Source of the DNA: Siphonodentalium dalli
Lineage: Eukaryota > Mollusca > Scaphopoda > Gadilida > Siphonodentaliidae
Length of the DNA: 64,000 nucleotides
NCBI GenBank assembly: GCA_032622095.1
Contig: CP136068.1
Span: 15,047,729 to 15,111,728 of the forward strand
Direction of reading: 5' to 3'
A program made the translations under genes and the position numbers. Within the stretch, counting starts at the first letter, position 1. Each line of letters starts with the position of its first letter. Positions 42,988-55,839 of the stretch are shown here, one piece after another. The notes below the pieces were generated by a model. That model saw only the letters and a program-made list of their open reading frames with translations, was not told the DNA's origin and ran no database searches.

Positions 42988-45214
42988 GTGAGTTTCTAGT
43001 TTTTCTTCATAATATGCATACAGGTAATGCTTGGTGATAACGCAATCTGCTTGATTAATCTTGCGGACTGTTTGGATGCGAGTAGACTCCGATATACCTA
43101 TGGTTTAGTCATATAATCACATTCCACACATGTTGTTTTACGGTTCGCAAGCAACGCAAGTATACTTGTGACGTCACTAATTTCTGTAGTCTATCAACAT
43201 GTTTTGTTTTTACATCCGGGCGATTCGGACCTATGGTCACATATGTGACCCTATAGGCAAATAACATCGAACCAGCCTGTAAAATGAATTGAAAATATTA
43301 GCAAAACGAATTTATTTTTCTTCTTCGATCAGCCTCCCCATAGCAACACTATTAAATTTGAAAAAACAAAATCACCCTTATTCAAAATTAAATGATTAAT
43401 GTGGATTTAATTGACCTAGTCGCACACCATGCGTCAAACATCGTCAGATTCCGTAATGTTTCAGCTTGAAATTACGTTCCCTGGCCTATAGCAACGTTGC
43501 AAATGGTGACGTAATTTTCGTTAGTTATTGGCGAATGCGATTAAATTTTCTCCATTGTGGTTCTCGTGCTGAATTTTGTTGGTATATGATTAGACATACA
43601 TTGTGTGTGAAGCCTCCAGACTTCTGAAGTTTAACAGTGAAAGTGAAACTCAGTCAGTCGGAAAGAAATTGAATGATGAATCTGTGACTGAATAAACATT
43701 GAACATGAATGTCACTGGTGTCAGTGGTGACTGGACAGAGGGCTGGTCTGTGGTGATTTGATTTGTTCTGTTAATTTTAAGTCTGTATTACCTGGACTGG
43801 TTGGTGTTGCAAGCGGCAAAATGTGCCTTCTACTTCTCCAAATTGAATTGTTAATAGCTGACACGGGTCAAGGAAATCAGAAAATGGACATTTTAAACCT
43901 GACTGGTTTACTCATTTCGTGATTAGTAAATTTAGATTTAAACGACTTCAGACTCAGCCTCAATCACTCACTGTGACTCGGGTCAAAAAACAATTCCAGC
44001 CATCTACAGACTAGTCTACATGCAAACGTGACAAACACGTGACGTCGTGTGAACTGCTGACAAACTAAATGAGTCAATTAACTTGGTTAGTGAAGGAAAA
44101 GAAAAACATCTCCCATTCGGTCTCGGCACACTGCAGAGTGTAGTGACTAGTGAGAGGGTATGTTTCCAACTTTCAATCTGTGAATTCTGAATCATGTGAT
44201 GGACAAATCAAGTTAAACATAATAAATATAATGCATTAACCGTTTAATGGTGATTTGTTTTACCATTCTCACCTAATATATATTTCATGATTCTGACACT
44301 TTGTTCTCAGTTTAAATTTAAGCATTAAGCGGGAGCATGACCTGGCTTCGGTTTAATGTGAAATCCGCAAACGTGTATGCATGCGCTCCTGATTAATGAG
44401 TAGTAATCGTATAGAAAACGCCCCGAAGCTACCACTATTGCACAATATAAGTGCCTGTCATCTACTGAATGTGGTCCGAAATTATGTCTCATTAAGTCAT
44501 TGTGCCCCACCCCACGTAACTCGCTGAAAGTCAAGCATACATACATTTCTATAAATAAATCAGATGTGGCAATGTGAAATATGCAAAATTGTATTTTCAA
44601 AATATGAACATCAAAATATTGAAGTGTGACAAAGAGGGACAATTTTTCCCTCGCTTTTTCAAAATACGGACATAAAAATATTGAAGTGTGACAAAGAGGG
44701 ATATTCATAAACTTCGAACTCAGAAAGTTGTTTCAGTGGACAGGGATATCTTTCTCACAGTGGACATGGATACAAACGATATATGTTTTTAAAAAATGGG
44801 ACATTTTGAAGTACAAAGAGGGAGAGTCAAAATTAGAGTGAAAATACACGCGATTTGCTGACAATATATTTTCCTTTTTAAAATTTAATATCTGAATAAC
44901 GGTGATATGTATACGAATATACGGGCAATATCCAGACACGACGTCGTCTCAAGATTGGCCAAATCCCTTTTGTTCTAAATATCTAATTGTTATACTAACT
45001 GACCTATCATGTACGTACTCTGCATTGGGAATAAAAACAAACATTACCTTGCATTGTAGTTAGATGCTTTAGACTGTAGATAGCATATACTGAAAATATC
45101 AATGATACACTAGCTTGACTTACGACAATGACTATGAATTGAATTCAACCTTGTCAACCTCCATGACAAAATTCATGATAATATGAATGAGTGTCCATGA
45201 CACTGAATATGCTT
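42988..45214. other. Downstream interval, mostly AT-rich
   Basis: No exon recognised. Near 44590-44710 the sequence AATATTGAAGTGTGACAAAG is repeated twice ~70 bases apart within a GTCCxxxTTTTC-type repeat that is also seen near 49370-49460. Confidence 0.4.
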
Positions 45215-45796
45215 GATGTTCTCGTTGGCTCATTGCACTAGCAAGTTTCGAGAAAATCGGTTCATAAATGCAACCTGTAGGGAGTTCCGAAGAAATTCAA
45301 GATAGCTGCCATGGCGCCATTTTGGATTTCGGAACGGACTCAAAATAGGACGTTCTCGTCAACTCATGGTACTAACTAATCCTAGCAAGTTTCGAGAAAA
45401 TCGGTTCATAAATGGAAACTATAGGGTGCAAAAGAAATTGAAGATGGCTGACATGGCGGCCATTTTGGAACGGACTCAAAATAGGACGTTCTCACTTAGT
45501 CATGGTACTAAGTAATCCTAGCTGAAGTTTCGAGAAAATCCGTTCATAAATTGGACCTGTAGGCAGTGTAGGGTGTGCCAAAGGAATTGAAGATGGCTGC
45601 CATTTTGGATATCTGAACGGACACAAAATAGGACGTTATCATCTACTCTTGGTACAAAGTAATCCTAGCAAGTTTCGAGAAAATCAGTTAATAAATGTGA
45701 CCTGTAGGGTGTGCCAAAAACATTCAAGATGGCGGCCATCTTGGATTTCGGAACAGACTAAAAATAGGACATTCTCATTTACTCATGGCGCTAAGT
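45215..45796 (+). repeat. ~137-bp minisatellite, four units
   Basis: Each unit holds AATAGGACGTTCTC, CTCATGGTACTAAGTAATCC, TAGCAAGTTTCGAGAAAATC, a GGTTCATAAAT box, CCTGTAGGG and GAAGATGGCTGCCATTTTGG. GTTCTC-type landmarks lie near 45219, 45354, 45488, 45634 and 45772, giving spacings of about 135-146. The GATGGCGGCCATTTTGG box is shared with the arms of the foldback element at 30942-34953. Confidence 0.8.
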
Positions 45797-46979
45797 AAAA
45801 TGGGTCCCCTACATGGGCAGATGTAAACCCACTGAGATAAGTCATTCTATATTTCAAATGATACACATATCAATTCATAAGCAAACATCATATGAGAAAT
45901 AAATGGCCACTGCATTGCCATTGGTAATAAATCGCCTTGTACACAGAATATTCAGTAAACAGAACCTCTGCAACAAATAGCAGTGGCCCTTTGAGTGGGC
46001 CACCAATTTCTGGAAGGGTCTGATACTGAATTGTAGGCCTTATAACTCATTAAAGTGTTGGCCTTAAACAAATATGAAAGTAGTTATCCCTATGATGCAC
46101 AAAACCAAATTTGGAAAGAATCCACAAATGGTTCTTGATCAGAATTGTCTTGAAATTCCCAATCCTGCATAGTTTACAAATTTGTCCTATTATACGGTAT
46201 TTGACCAATAGCCTTCATAAATAGAGAATAAGCTATTTTTCTAAACCAAGTAACCAAAACTATATGAACCCCCATACTCTGGCCCATAATTAATATATTT
46301 GATCCTAAAACCAAATTCACCAATAATGCAGGTAAATGCCTCCATAGTATTAGCTCTACAGTACGCTGAAAATTTTCATGAACAGTTATAGGTTCAGCTC
46401 AAAAGAGCATCGAAGCAAAAACTACTTAAGTCTGAGTTCTACCTATAATTCCACTATCAGACTTGACATGTATCATTCTGAAAAAAGGTTGTTGAAGCTT
46501 TGTGGGTTAAATCTGGTGTATTGCAAGACACTCTGCATACTGGTTGCTCATAATCATATCACATGAAATTATTGTCATTCTCTGAACAGGGAATAAACTC
46601 AAATGGCACATATCTACAACTATAGGGAATCACTGTTCAATAGGTTTTTTATAGTGTCCTATAATAATTCTGGTTCTAAAATCAAGAGAGTTAATAACAA
46701 AATGTATTGATGTAGAACTGAATGCTCTTTTTATTTATTTAATCTTGCTAATGACATTTACGTTACACAAGGAACAGTCATTAATAGTAAACAAACCAGA
46801 TATATGCCTTGTCAGGAGATGATTAATGACCTCTGTGCCCATTGATAACTGCTATAAACAATAATACTATTATCAGAGCTAGATGCTAGATACACCATTC
46901 ACAGGTAAGGGTTATTATAGCACCTGGAGAAGTGCATATTTGTCTGTTCAAGATGGTTCAATGCACCATAAGTTCACCT
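45797..46979. other. AT-rich interval, nothing recognised
   Basis: No gene or clear repeat structure supported by inspection. Confidence 0.35.
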
Positions 46980-48000
46980 CTAATCAACATATTGGGACCT
47001 TTTCAACACATTTTATTCCCCGTCACCAAGGAAACTAGCTCACTGAATTTGAGTTAACGGGCCAAGTGGATTTTGAGGTAAAAAAAAAGAAACTGGCAGA
47101 AGAAACTAAGCTCCCCAATCCACCACTGATTAGCATATAGGCAGTGAATTAAATCCCTCCATCATATCACAAACATGTAGATAAAATTTGAGCTAAATCG
47201 ACCGTGGGGTTTCTGTGAAGCCACTTGAAGAAAAATTCACCCAAAATACCACACATGCCCTTATAGCCACTAATTGGTGAGCCAGTCACATGCGAGAAAT
47301 AGAGCAACATATTCATGAGTATTGTCCACAGGTAGAATTTGAAATTGGTATCTCACACCATCCTTGTATCAATTAGAGAATGAAACTAATTTTACCCACA
47401 ACAAACCCCACCCATCTGCCACTAATTGGCTGACAGGTCCCATGGATGAACTCAATCCGCTGATGAGTTTTATCCATATTTAAACTATTGAGTTGATACC
47501 TTGATACCATTTTGAGTTATAATAAGTGTCTAGAAGGGCAATTTACCTCCCATATTTCGGCCCCTAATTCACGGGCCGACCCCATGTGATGATATTGGCC
47601 TGATTAAGTATCATACACATAACGAAATTAGAATTGATACCTTTATAACCATTCTTCAGGTTTACACTTCATAAGTATAAAAAGGAACATTCTACCCACA
47701 AAGACCTCGCCCCTCGCCCCCTGATTGGCGGGCGGGTCACATTTTCGAACTCAATCGGCTTATTAATCAAGTTTTATTCATATTTAAAATTTGGAATTGA
47801 TATCTCAAAACTTTCTTGAGTTGATAGCATACCGAGCAATGAAAATCAACATTTTACTTACAAAACCCCCACCCCTAACCCCCTAATTGACGAGCAGGCC
47901 TCATTATTTTCGAACTCAATCGGCCTATTGATAAGTTTTATCCATATTTAAAATTTGGAGTTGATATCTCAAAGTTTTTTCAAGTTATCGGATACCGATG
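46980..48000. repeat. Degenerate ~140-170-bp tandem repeat
   Basis: GAACTCAATCGGCTTATTGATAAGTTTTATCCATATTTAAAATTTGGAGTTGATATCTC-like blocks occur near 47448, 47590 (diverged), 47748 and 47917. Between them are CCCCCACCCC and CTAATTGGCGRGCNGGTC blocks. Weaker copies extend left to about 46980. Confidence 0.65.
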
Positions 48001-48670
48001 GAGCTCGGACGATACTACCGACATTAGAGGTTTATGGGGTACACCAACTAAGGGCTACTTTTTGTCCAAGGATGATGGGCTATCCCCTGTGTCCATGTAA
48101 GGATAATGGGTTATTTACTGTGTCCGTGTAATTTTGTTCCCATTATAATGGACTAAATAGCCCATAAATATGTCAAAAACCGGCCAGGACTCCCAATGTT
48201 ATCCCATAATGTCTAAATCGTAGCCCCCAAACCGGTGACAGTACAATGACAGTCCTAAAAAAAAAATACCACTGCTTGAGTGCTATTTTCGAAATCACTT
48301 TTTAAAAACTTCTACCCCCTCCAAGGATTAATTTAAAATGAGCACTACTTCTGAAGGATTATGGGCTCTAGCCCATAATCAAAAATAGCCCATAAACCTG
48401 GGGTGTGACTATTTTAGCTCCTAAACCGCAAATGTTAACTCAGACGGATGGACAGACGCCGGAAGACGGTTCGTCAAATAAGATGCCGACATTATGTGTA
48501 CCACTGATGTGGGTACACATAATATAAACGTTTTCGAGAAAATCGGTTTATAAATATCACTGCACAGACGGACGGACGTACGGACGAACGCCAACTGACG
48601 ACAATAGCTCATCTTGACTTTGTCAAGTTGAGCTAAAAATGAACTATTTATGACAAAATCTATTAACATA
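48001..48670. repeat. Dispersed repeat with GACGGACGGACG and GTCAAGTTGAGCTAAAAATG
   Basis: The phrase TAGCCCATAA recurs at 48150-48400. At 48530-48640 a GAGAAAATCGGTTTATAAAT box is followed by GACGGACGGACGTACGGACG and TTGACTTTGTCAAGTTGAGC. This combination is familiar from dispersed repeats in marine invertebrate genomes. Confidence 0.5.
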
Positions 48671-49039
48671 TATTTTTATTATTCATAGTTAAATTTCAAT
48701 TTTGACAGGTCATGGACAATTCGGTAACTGATATTCACCTTAATTATTTCATACTTGGTAACATAAATTCAAGTTTAAATGCATGCATATTCAATCAGAC
48801 TTTTCGCTCGTGTGACATGCCATATGGGCATTATCTTATAAATAGCCATGACAGATTGACATTTACTTCTGTTATCTTTCAAAATGTATTTTAATCTTTT
48901 AGTCATTTACATATAACTATTAAAAAAATTAAAGCGTCAACGACACTGTAGCTTAACTTGCTTTTAATGAATAATTACTGATAACTGTCGGACATCAGAA
49001 CATGGTGAGGATACCTGTGCTAAAATAAATGCATTTTGA

Positions 49040-49305
49040 TGTTAACCACGTTGATGGTTGTGGATGAGAACATTAACTGTAATGAGAAAGCAAGCATATG
49101 TTTACCTCCGTTATTTAATATTGACAACATTAACTTCCATGACAAAACATGCAGGCCAACGTTAACCTCCTTGATGCCTGCAGATGACAACGTTAACATC
49201 CATGAAACCGCAGGCCAATGTTAACCTCCCTGATGCCTGCAGACGACAACATTAACTTCCATGACAAAACTTGAGAATATTAACCTTCTAGATGCCTGCA
49301 GAAAC
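49040..49305 (+). repeat. ~60-bp minisatellite
   Basis: Units contain AACTTCCATGACAAAAC, GCAGGCCAACGTTAACCTCC, TTGATGCCTGCAGATGACAACG. About four copies, the outer two diverged. A 62-codon frame through it is a shadow. Confidence 0.75.
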
Positions 49306-49905
49306 ACGCACACATGCAATATACAGGACCGTAAACATAAAAATGTCCCCAGTCGTTAAGCAGTGTTATTCTATTTTTAAAAAATTATGTCCACAGTCTG
49401 GATTATTTTGATGTCCACATTTTGAAAACACACGAAAAAACCATTATGTCCCTTATTGGAAAACACACAATAAAGTGAAATTGTTTAATGAGAATGTTGG
49501 ACACCGACACACAAGTTATGTGCATGTAGGATGTTACTAAAAATATATTTTATACACATCCTCTCAGAATGTTCCGAAGAGGGGACTTTTCAATAAGGGT
49601 TATTGGATTGGTCAATAAGGGTCGCAGAACGCCAAATCAGTACTCATCACGACAGGGGACGTCCCCGTTTGGCTAGTGTCACACACACAAACACACACAT
49701 ATATATATATATATATTAGTTATACAAGTAGAATCTCTGTCCGTCCGTCAGTCTGTCCGCATTTTCTCACAGACATTATAATACGTTTATTCTCTTGAGA
49801 TACAAGTAGAAGACTGAGCAGATTTCAACCAAATTTGGTGTGTTGACTGGGAATACCCCGGCGTAGGTTATACCGGCGTTAGTCTCTCAAACAATTTGTT
49901 TAAAT
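49306..49905. repeat. Microsatellite and CTGTCCGTCCGTC dispersed repeat
   Basis: ACACACACA followed by (AT)n at about 49682-49717, then a CTCTGTCCGTCCGTCAGTCTG box and AGATTTCAACCAAATTTGGTG. The latter is typical of an abundant invertebrate repeat family. The left part has GTCC-rich sequence related to 44590-44710. Confidence 0.5.
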
Positions 49906-51670
49906 AAAAACCAAAAATAAGCTCACTATGGGTCTATTGCAGAATAAAATAAGTCCAATATGAACCATTTTGCACGAGGATATGTTGCAGCAGATATGAC
50001 GCCCTTATAATTATGTGAAATCACTATTGCCCCAGCCATCCAACGGAATAAGGGTATAAATCATCTTGGATTTGGAGGTCACGTGACATTAAAAACTTGG
50101 AATAGAGTCCAGTTATTTACACAACACATCCCGATGTTGAAGTATACATCCCTTGCCTCTACTAAAAAGTATACAAGGATCCAGTTTTTGAACAGTTGCC
50201 CCCACACTAGAGAAATCTATTTCATTCCTCCCATTGTCTTTAACGTGTTTGACGAATGTCAATTAACCACAGTTAGAGATAGAACAAAATTGACGAAGGT
50301 TAACTAGGCATACAACTCTAACGGCAAAATGCACAATGACTGGTTTCAACTAAATTGGGTCTTGTGTACAATGTTATAAATCTATATTTGTTTGCTGTAA
50401 CATGACATTGTTGTGACTTTGATTGCTTGGAGTTTATGTCCAACCGAGTCGCGAAGCTACTAGGCTGAGCACAGGTTATATGTCGTAAATATCATATATG
50501 TTACCGTCAATCAACCGCAATAACGCATATGTTCTGCCGACATTCCTGGGGATTTATTCTAAAATTTATTCCGAAGAATGATCAGCACAAATGTCAGAAT
50601 CTCCATAACATTGTTCAGTATAAATGATGTCTTGAAAATAGCAAGCATGTGAGAGACGATGGAAAGGTTGTCGTGGTATTCCTCGTGTTGACGACTCTAT
50701 AAATAAACATCGGATATATTATGAGACTATCTGACCAATCAAAGACGTTGTTTCTTACTGAAGGCAGAAAATAGGGGTGTAATATAATATAAGTTTACTG
50801 TATACAGTGTATCCAGAATTATTTCCAATCTGTCAGAATTGTCGACACGGTAAATACGCTAAGAGTGTCTCCTGTTGTGTGGTATACCACCGAGTCTCGA
50901 CGCGAAGCGAATGTTTGTAGCACACCCATGGACAAACTGTATTTACCTGTTGACAATCGTGCCCGATTGGAAATAATGCTCGGCATATGAGTTTGCCAAA
51001 CAATACCTATTGGAAGATTGTTTTCGCGTTAAATCTGTTAACATATCCGGGTTTATTGATGTGATGTTAGGTTTATTTACCATATGTATATACTCATAAA
51101 ATACTCATTCAAAATGACATGTAAAGTAGAAACAAGTATAAGTGGATTGTGCGATTTATCCATAGCTTCCGAAGATCCGACAGAATCACATGTATATTAG
51201 GACACACTTGCAAGCTTGTTAATGTCAATCGTTTCTGTTTCTTCAGCATCTGCTGATAGTTGCCATGTCGTTTTTGTTTTGTTTGTTTTTTAAACAAGGT
51301 CGTAAATAATATATCCTTGAACTGCCCTCTCGGGAATTATGGAAATTAACACCGGATACTTGCTTGCCTAAGAATATCATGTGGTTAATAGCCATGTACA
51401 CTTTTCCATCGATGTAGTTATACAAAATGAAATGGCCGGTTGATTTACCCTAGAAAATTCTACACCACAATAATTAGTAATGGTATATGGGTCACAGCCT
51501 GGAAATCTAATCTATTACTTAAGATTACAATTAGTAATGGTATATGATATACCCGAAATAATAACACACATTGAATGTGTTATCAGTTGTACATTATACC
51601 TTTGTATCGACTTTGGGATCAATGAAATCAATATGAATGATCTAATTCATGTGTCTTGGTAAATTTGATA
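49906..51670. other. AT-rich interval, nothing recognised
   Basis: Several frames of 60-75 codons occur but none shows a domain, splice context or codon pattern that I can support. Confidence 0.35.
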
Positions 51671-51678
51671 TTTGTTTT

Positions 51679-51792
51679 CAGAGGTTATGTGATTACTGAA
51701 AGTAATATCCAGATACATGGGTAAATATTAGATGTGTGTATACCTTTATTCGTGTATCTGGATATTACTTTGTGAACACATAACCTCTGAAA
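51679..51792. repeat. Hairpin element with CAGAGGTTATGTG ends
   Basis: CAGAGGTTATGTGATTACTG and AGTAATATCCAGATACA at the left are matched by TGTATCTGGATATTACT and CACATAACCTCTG at the right. Diverged half-copies are near 51865-51915 and 52205-52450 (TGTATCTGG, AAGTACTTGTC). A small MITE-like family. Confidence 0.75.
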
Positions 51793-52639
51793 AACAAATC
51801 CAAAACCTTTCCAACAACTTGTGGATCTGCATAGTCAATGTATTGTGAAATACATACAAAATGTATATATCTTCATTCGTGTATCTGGCCATTACTTTGC
51901 GAAATCATACCCTCTGAAAACAAAACCCTAATTGTTTCCAGATATATTTGTTGAACAAATTTGAGTTTGTTGGTTGATTGGTTTAATTTTTCGTAGTGTA
52001 TGCCGAAAGTGGAGGAATGACCATACAGAGAGTAAATTTCACAATGGAAATCAACTTGCCTAAATACACGGATATGATTATCCTCCCTTCGTTTGGATCA
52101 CGAATCCGCGCCTGTCGCGGTTCAAACAAGTTTTATCGGTGCTATACAGCATATGACCGCGTAATGTACTGATATCACTAATGACTGAACAGGTATTTGA
52201 GGTATGTTGAGGTTATGTGATATCTCAAAATACTCATCAGATACACGAATTTAATTGATTTAGGTTAGTTCGTGTTCTACACATATGTGTACACCTATAT
52301 TCTTGTATCTGGAAAGTACTTGTCTAGAAACGTCTATATACATATGTGCACCTATATTCCTGAATCTGTGCGTACTTGTCTGGATACTTATTTAACATGT
52401 TAATATTCTCAAAGTAATGTTCAGATACACGAACTGAGTTATGCATACACAAAATGAATTATTAATAGTTTGCATGGAACACGAATAATTATATTTTATT
52501 CACAAATCTTCCACATAATGAGGCAGACTATATATCTGGAATTATACAAACTAGAACTTAATTTTTGCTTATTTTATTTAAACTCGAACTGATCTTAAAA
52601 TACAACACAATTTAATTTATATACGTTGTTTCGTGTTCT

Positions 52640-52800
52640 ATACAAATGCGTATACCCATATCCGTGTATCTGGACGGTACTTATATTGATACTTCTATAC
52701 AAATGTGTGTACCTATATTCGTGTATCTGAATGGTACTTATATTGATACTTCTATACAAATGTGTGTACCTATATTCGTGTATCTGAGCAGTACTTATAT
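52640..52800 (+). repeat. 57-bp tandem repeat, about three units
   Basis: TGTGTGTACCTATATTCGTG begins at about 52703 and 52760, with a diverged first unit from 52646. Each unit continues TATCTGAATGGTACTTATATTGATACTTCTATACAAA. The unit is a multiple of three, so it yields a spurious repetitive ORF. Confidence 0.85.
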
Positions 52801-52805
52801 AGATT

Positions 52806-53470
52806 CCCTAATAATATTAAGATTCAGAATCAATTTATAATTTAAATTTGATTCAGTGGAAACATCATGAAATAAACTGAGACAGTAGTTACTCTATATA
52901 TCTATCTTTTTTAAAGCGATATGGCGGCCTGTCTCCATAATACACCATATTATTCGCTTTTGAATTTTTCTCAGTATCGAGATAGGTCGATAAATATCTG
53001 AACTACCTTTCTACGAGCATTATGTAACCAAAAAAGACGAATTGAAATAATGCAAAATACAACTGTGAATACGGTGTTTGGGTCCGAAACACAAAACAGC
53101 CATTGGAGCGACGTGGAACAGAAAAGACCGTTCCGTGGTAGTATATTTATTTCGTATATTTATCGGCTTATCGTCGCTCCAAAATATGTAGAAAAAACTT
53201 GGTGGTTCGAATGAATGAATAAATATTTATTATGTTAAGACGCAAGCGCTGGAAGTAGAGCAAACAAGCCATTTCCATAATAATATTAAGATTCAGAAGC
53301 AATTTTATTTAAAGTTGATTTAACGGAAATATCACGAAACAAACTGGCAACAGAGGAAACAAACCTTTTCCTAATAATATTAAGATTCAGGAGCAATTGT
53401 ATTTAAAGTTAATTCAGTGTAAACATTGCGAAACAAAGTGGGACAGTGGTTACACGAAATATTAAAGCAA
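52806..53470 (+). repeat. Three copies of a ~95-bp TAATAATATTAAGATTCAG repeat
   Basis: Copies start near 52806, 53276 and 53370; each continues with AGCAATT, TTTAAAGTTGATT, GGAAACATCA-like and GAAACAAACTG. The sequence between the first and second copies is unrelated. Confidence 0.7.
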
Positions 53471-53484
53471 AATGAGGTATACAA

Positions 53485-53640
53485 TTACCAGAGTATACTC
53501 ATTTACCATATTGTTTGGAAGGCCACCTAGGTTTTCCAAGGTATGTTGCCAATCAAATTGGTGATACCACATTAAATTCTCAATTCGCAGGAAGATTTTC
53601 AGGATAAAGAATATGATGTGTTATACTCTGGTAAACTCAA
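53485..53640. repeat. Possible small inverted-repeat element
   Basis: TTACCAGAGTATAC (53487-53500) is matched by GTTATACTCTGGTAA (about 53620-53634), enclosing ~120 bases. No flanking duplication was confirmed. Confidence 0.4.
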
Positions 53641-53859
53641 GAAAAACAATTGTAAAATTAGTATTTACGATGGCAGACTAGTGTAGCTGGAGAACACCCT
53701 TGTAAAAATACAGAATTTACCATGCTTTTACCAACTCAAGGCGAGACTTACATTAACTGACTCTCAAGCACTCTGACAAAACGGTGCAAGTCCCATATTA
53801 CACAAATATTAGGAATTTATAATCAATCAGAACTGAATTCGTGTGCTCAGGTATACATA

Positions 53860-54480
53860 GCGAAACACCAAAGTAGAATCAATATTTACTTCGGTATTAT
53901 CGTGATGAATTCTCACTCACCCCAATAAACCTATTTAAACCGCGATATACCTAGTTTACATTGGTTGTGCCTGCGTGTTTTGAACCGCCCTATAGTATAA
54001 TCAATGAAAGCTTCACAATACCTTGGTATTATTACCCATGTAAACCCAATGTAAAGCGTGAGTAACACTGGTTTATATTGGTTTTACCAGCGTCTTTTTG
54101 AAACAGCCAAGTAGAATCAATATATAGGCCTCAAATTGTTTGGTGGTGTCTTTCATGATGAATTCTCAATTCACCCCATTAAACCCATGTAAAGCGTGAC
54201 TTATACTGGTTTATATTGGTTTTACCAGCATGTTTTGAAATACCTATTAGAATCAATGTAAAACCTCACATTACTTTTGCATTATCATGGTGAATTCTCA
54301 ATTTACCCCAGTAAACCGTGATCTACATTGGTTTACATTGGTTGTACCAACGTGTTTCAAACACACAAGTAGAATTAATATTTAACACCTCACATTACTT
54401 TGGTATTATCAATACTTTGGCTAATTATCAATTCACTTCAATAAACCCATGTAACGCGTGATTTCTAATGGTTTACAATT
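53860..54480 (+). repeat. ~130-bp minisatellite, five diverged units
   Basis: Units contain GTAGAATCAATATTTA, CCTCACATTACTTTGGTATTATC, GTGAATTCTCAATTCACCCC, AATAAACCCATGTAAAGCGTG and CTGGTTTATATTGGTTTTACCAGCGTGTTTTGAAAC. The AAACC landmarks lie near 53937, 54043, 54182, 54313 and 54442. Confidence 0.8.
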
Positions 54481-54877
54481 GTTAAAATAATAGCCAGTGA
54501 CCGTTGTTATGTATTTAACTAGTATAAGTGCGATATGATATTCTTGTTCTTGCTAATAATATTTAGTAAACGCTATGCTTATATATACCACCGATTCCAC
54601 CGTCAATAATATAGACCTACCATTGGCACATATTCAGGTATTATATTGATACAGCTGGCGGTCTAGAGATATATTGTTAATTGCGGTGAGAAAAAAAATC
54701 ATTTTTGTTGGCAAAGATAACTACAGACTATTGAGGCCTTATATATCATATACTTGGTTATAAGGTGAGCAATGTCCATTGAAACGTACGCCGCCAGAAG
54801 TTCACTTTCGGTTGATTCAGTTGGTACAATATATGTAGCCCATTGTCGATGCACTTAAGTAAATTCAAACAAAGAGT
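54481..54877. other. AT-rich interval before the LINE ORF1
   Basis: Nothing recognised; it may include the 5' untranslated part of the LINE that begins at 54878. Confidence 0.35.
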
Positions 54878-55772
54878 ATGCCAGATAAGCGAAATACAGA
54901 AATGAGTTCAACCTCAGATGTAGACGACAGTATGAACAAGGAGACCAATAAACATTCCAACAGAACAAAGACACAAGCTGGGCCACCCGAGAAACAACAA
55001 CAAAACAAATCGACCTTAAACTTCGCAGATGACAAACAAATAGCTCCACAAGCCACCTAACAGAACAGCTCGTTCCAAACTATCTTGGCAGATATCAATT
55101 TCAAACTTGGACTTAGACTCCATAGTAGGTAATCTGAAGATTTAATATGAGCAAAAGATTACAGATGTTAAGGAGGCGTTCAGAAGTTATGCGTATGACA
55201 TGCAGAAGAGAATGGATCAGTTAGACAACAAATGCGATGCAATGAATGATGCAGCCAAACAGTGCGATGACGTAATACAATATCTAGAAGGGAAATGCAT
55301 AGATTTACAGCAAGAAAACAAAAGACTAGAACAGGACACAAGGAAGGACAGCCATCAGAGTATAAGAATAGATGGAGATAGCAGGACCGCGATATCTTGT
55401 GAAAGTGAAAATAAAATTATTGCAGCACTGAACAGCAAGCTGGGAATTAAACTCAATAATGGTGACATATCCATTGCGCACAGGCTTGGTGAATATGTTT
55501 CTGGGGCCACTGGGCAGAAAAATCCTAGAGGTATAATTGTTAGATTTATGTCCAGAAAAAAGAAGGGTGCGGTAGTTAGACAAAGGAAACTGTTCAATTG
55601 GTCCAATATTGTGGTTAAAGAGGACCTGACTCAAACCAACTCCAACATTCTCAAAAAAGCTAAGGAACACCAAGCAGTTGAGGATTCGTGGGCTATAGGA
55701 GGAAAACTGTAAATTAAATATCACGCCAAAGCCAAGAGAAACAAGAAGATAGGATCTCTATCTGATATATAA
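54878..55772 (+). pseudogene. LINE ORF1 (coiled coil plus nucleic-acid-binding C-terminus), inactivated
   Basis: From an ATG at 54878 a polar N-terminus runs to a TAA at 55058. After a frame change near 55100 a coiled coil begins (DSIVGNLKI, in-frame TAA, YEQKITDVKEAFRSYAYDM) and continues from 55200 as a 170-codon frame with NKCDAMNDAAKQCDDVIQYL. A C-terminal part contains SIAHRLGEYV, GIIVRFMSRKKK and NIVVKEDLTQ. The AHRLG / IIVRF order matches L1/CR1-like ORF1 proteins. A further in-frame TAA at 55710-55712 precedes IKYHAKAKRNKK and the natural end near 55772. With three stops and a frameshift it cannot work. Confidence 0.75.
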
Positions 55773-55839
55773 CTGACAGTGATATTTGATACAATAACAA
55801 AGTGTAAATAGTTCTTGGAATATGAACATATTATTCTGA

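Noticed and set aside
52646-52840. Repetitive 64-codon ORF
   Set aside because: It arises because a 57-bp tandem repeat has a length divisible by three.
49685-54480. Possible CRISPR-like array because of many short repeats
   Set aside because: Repeats are diverged tandem minisatellites without regular unique spacers, in a eukaryotic context.
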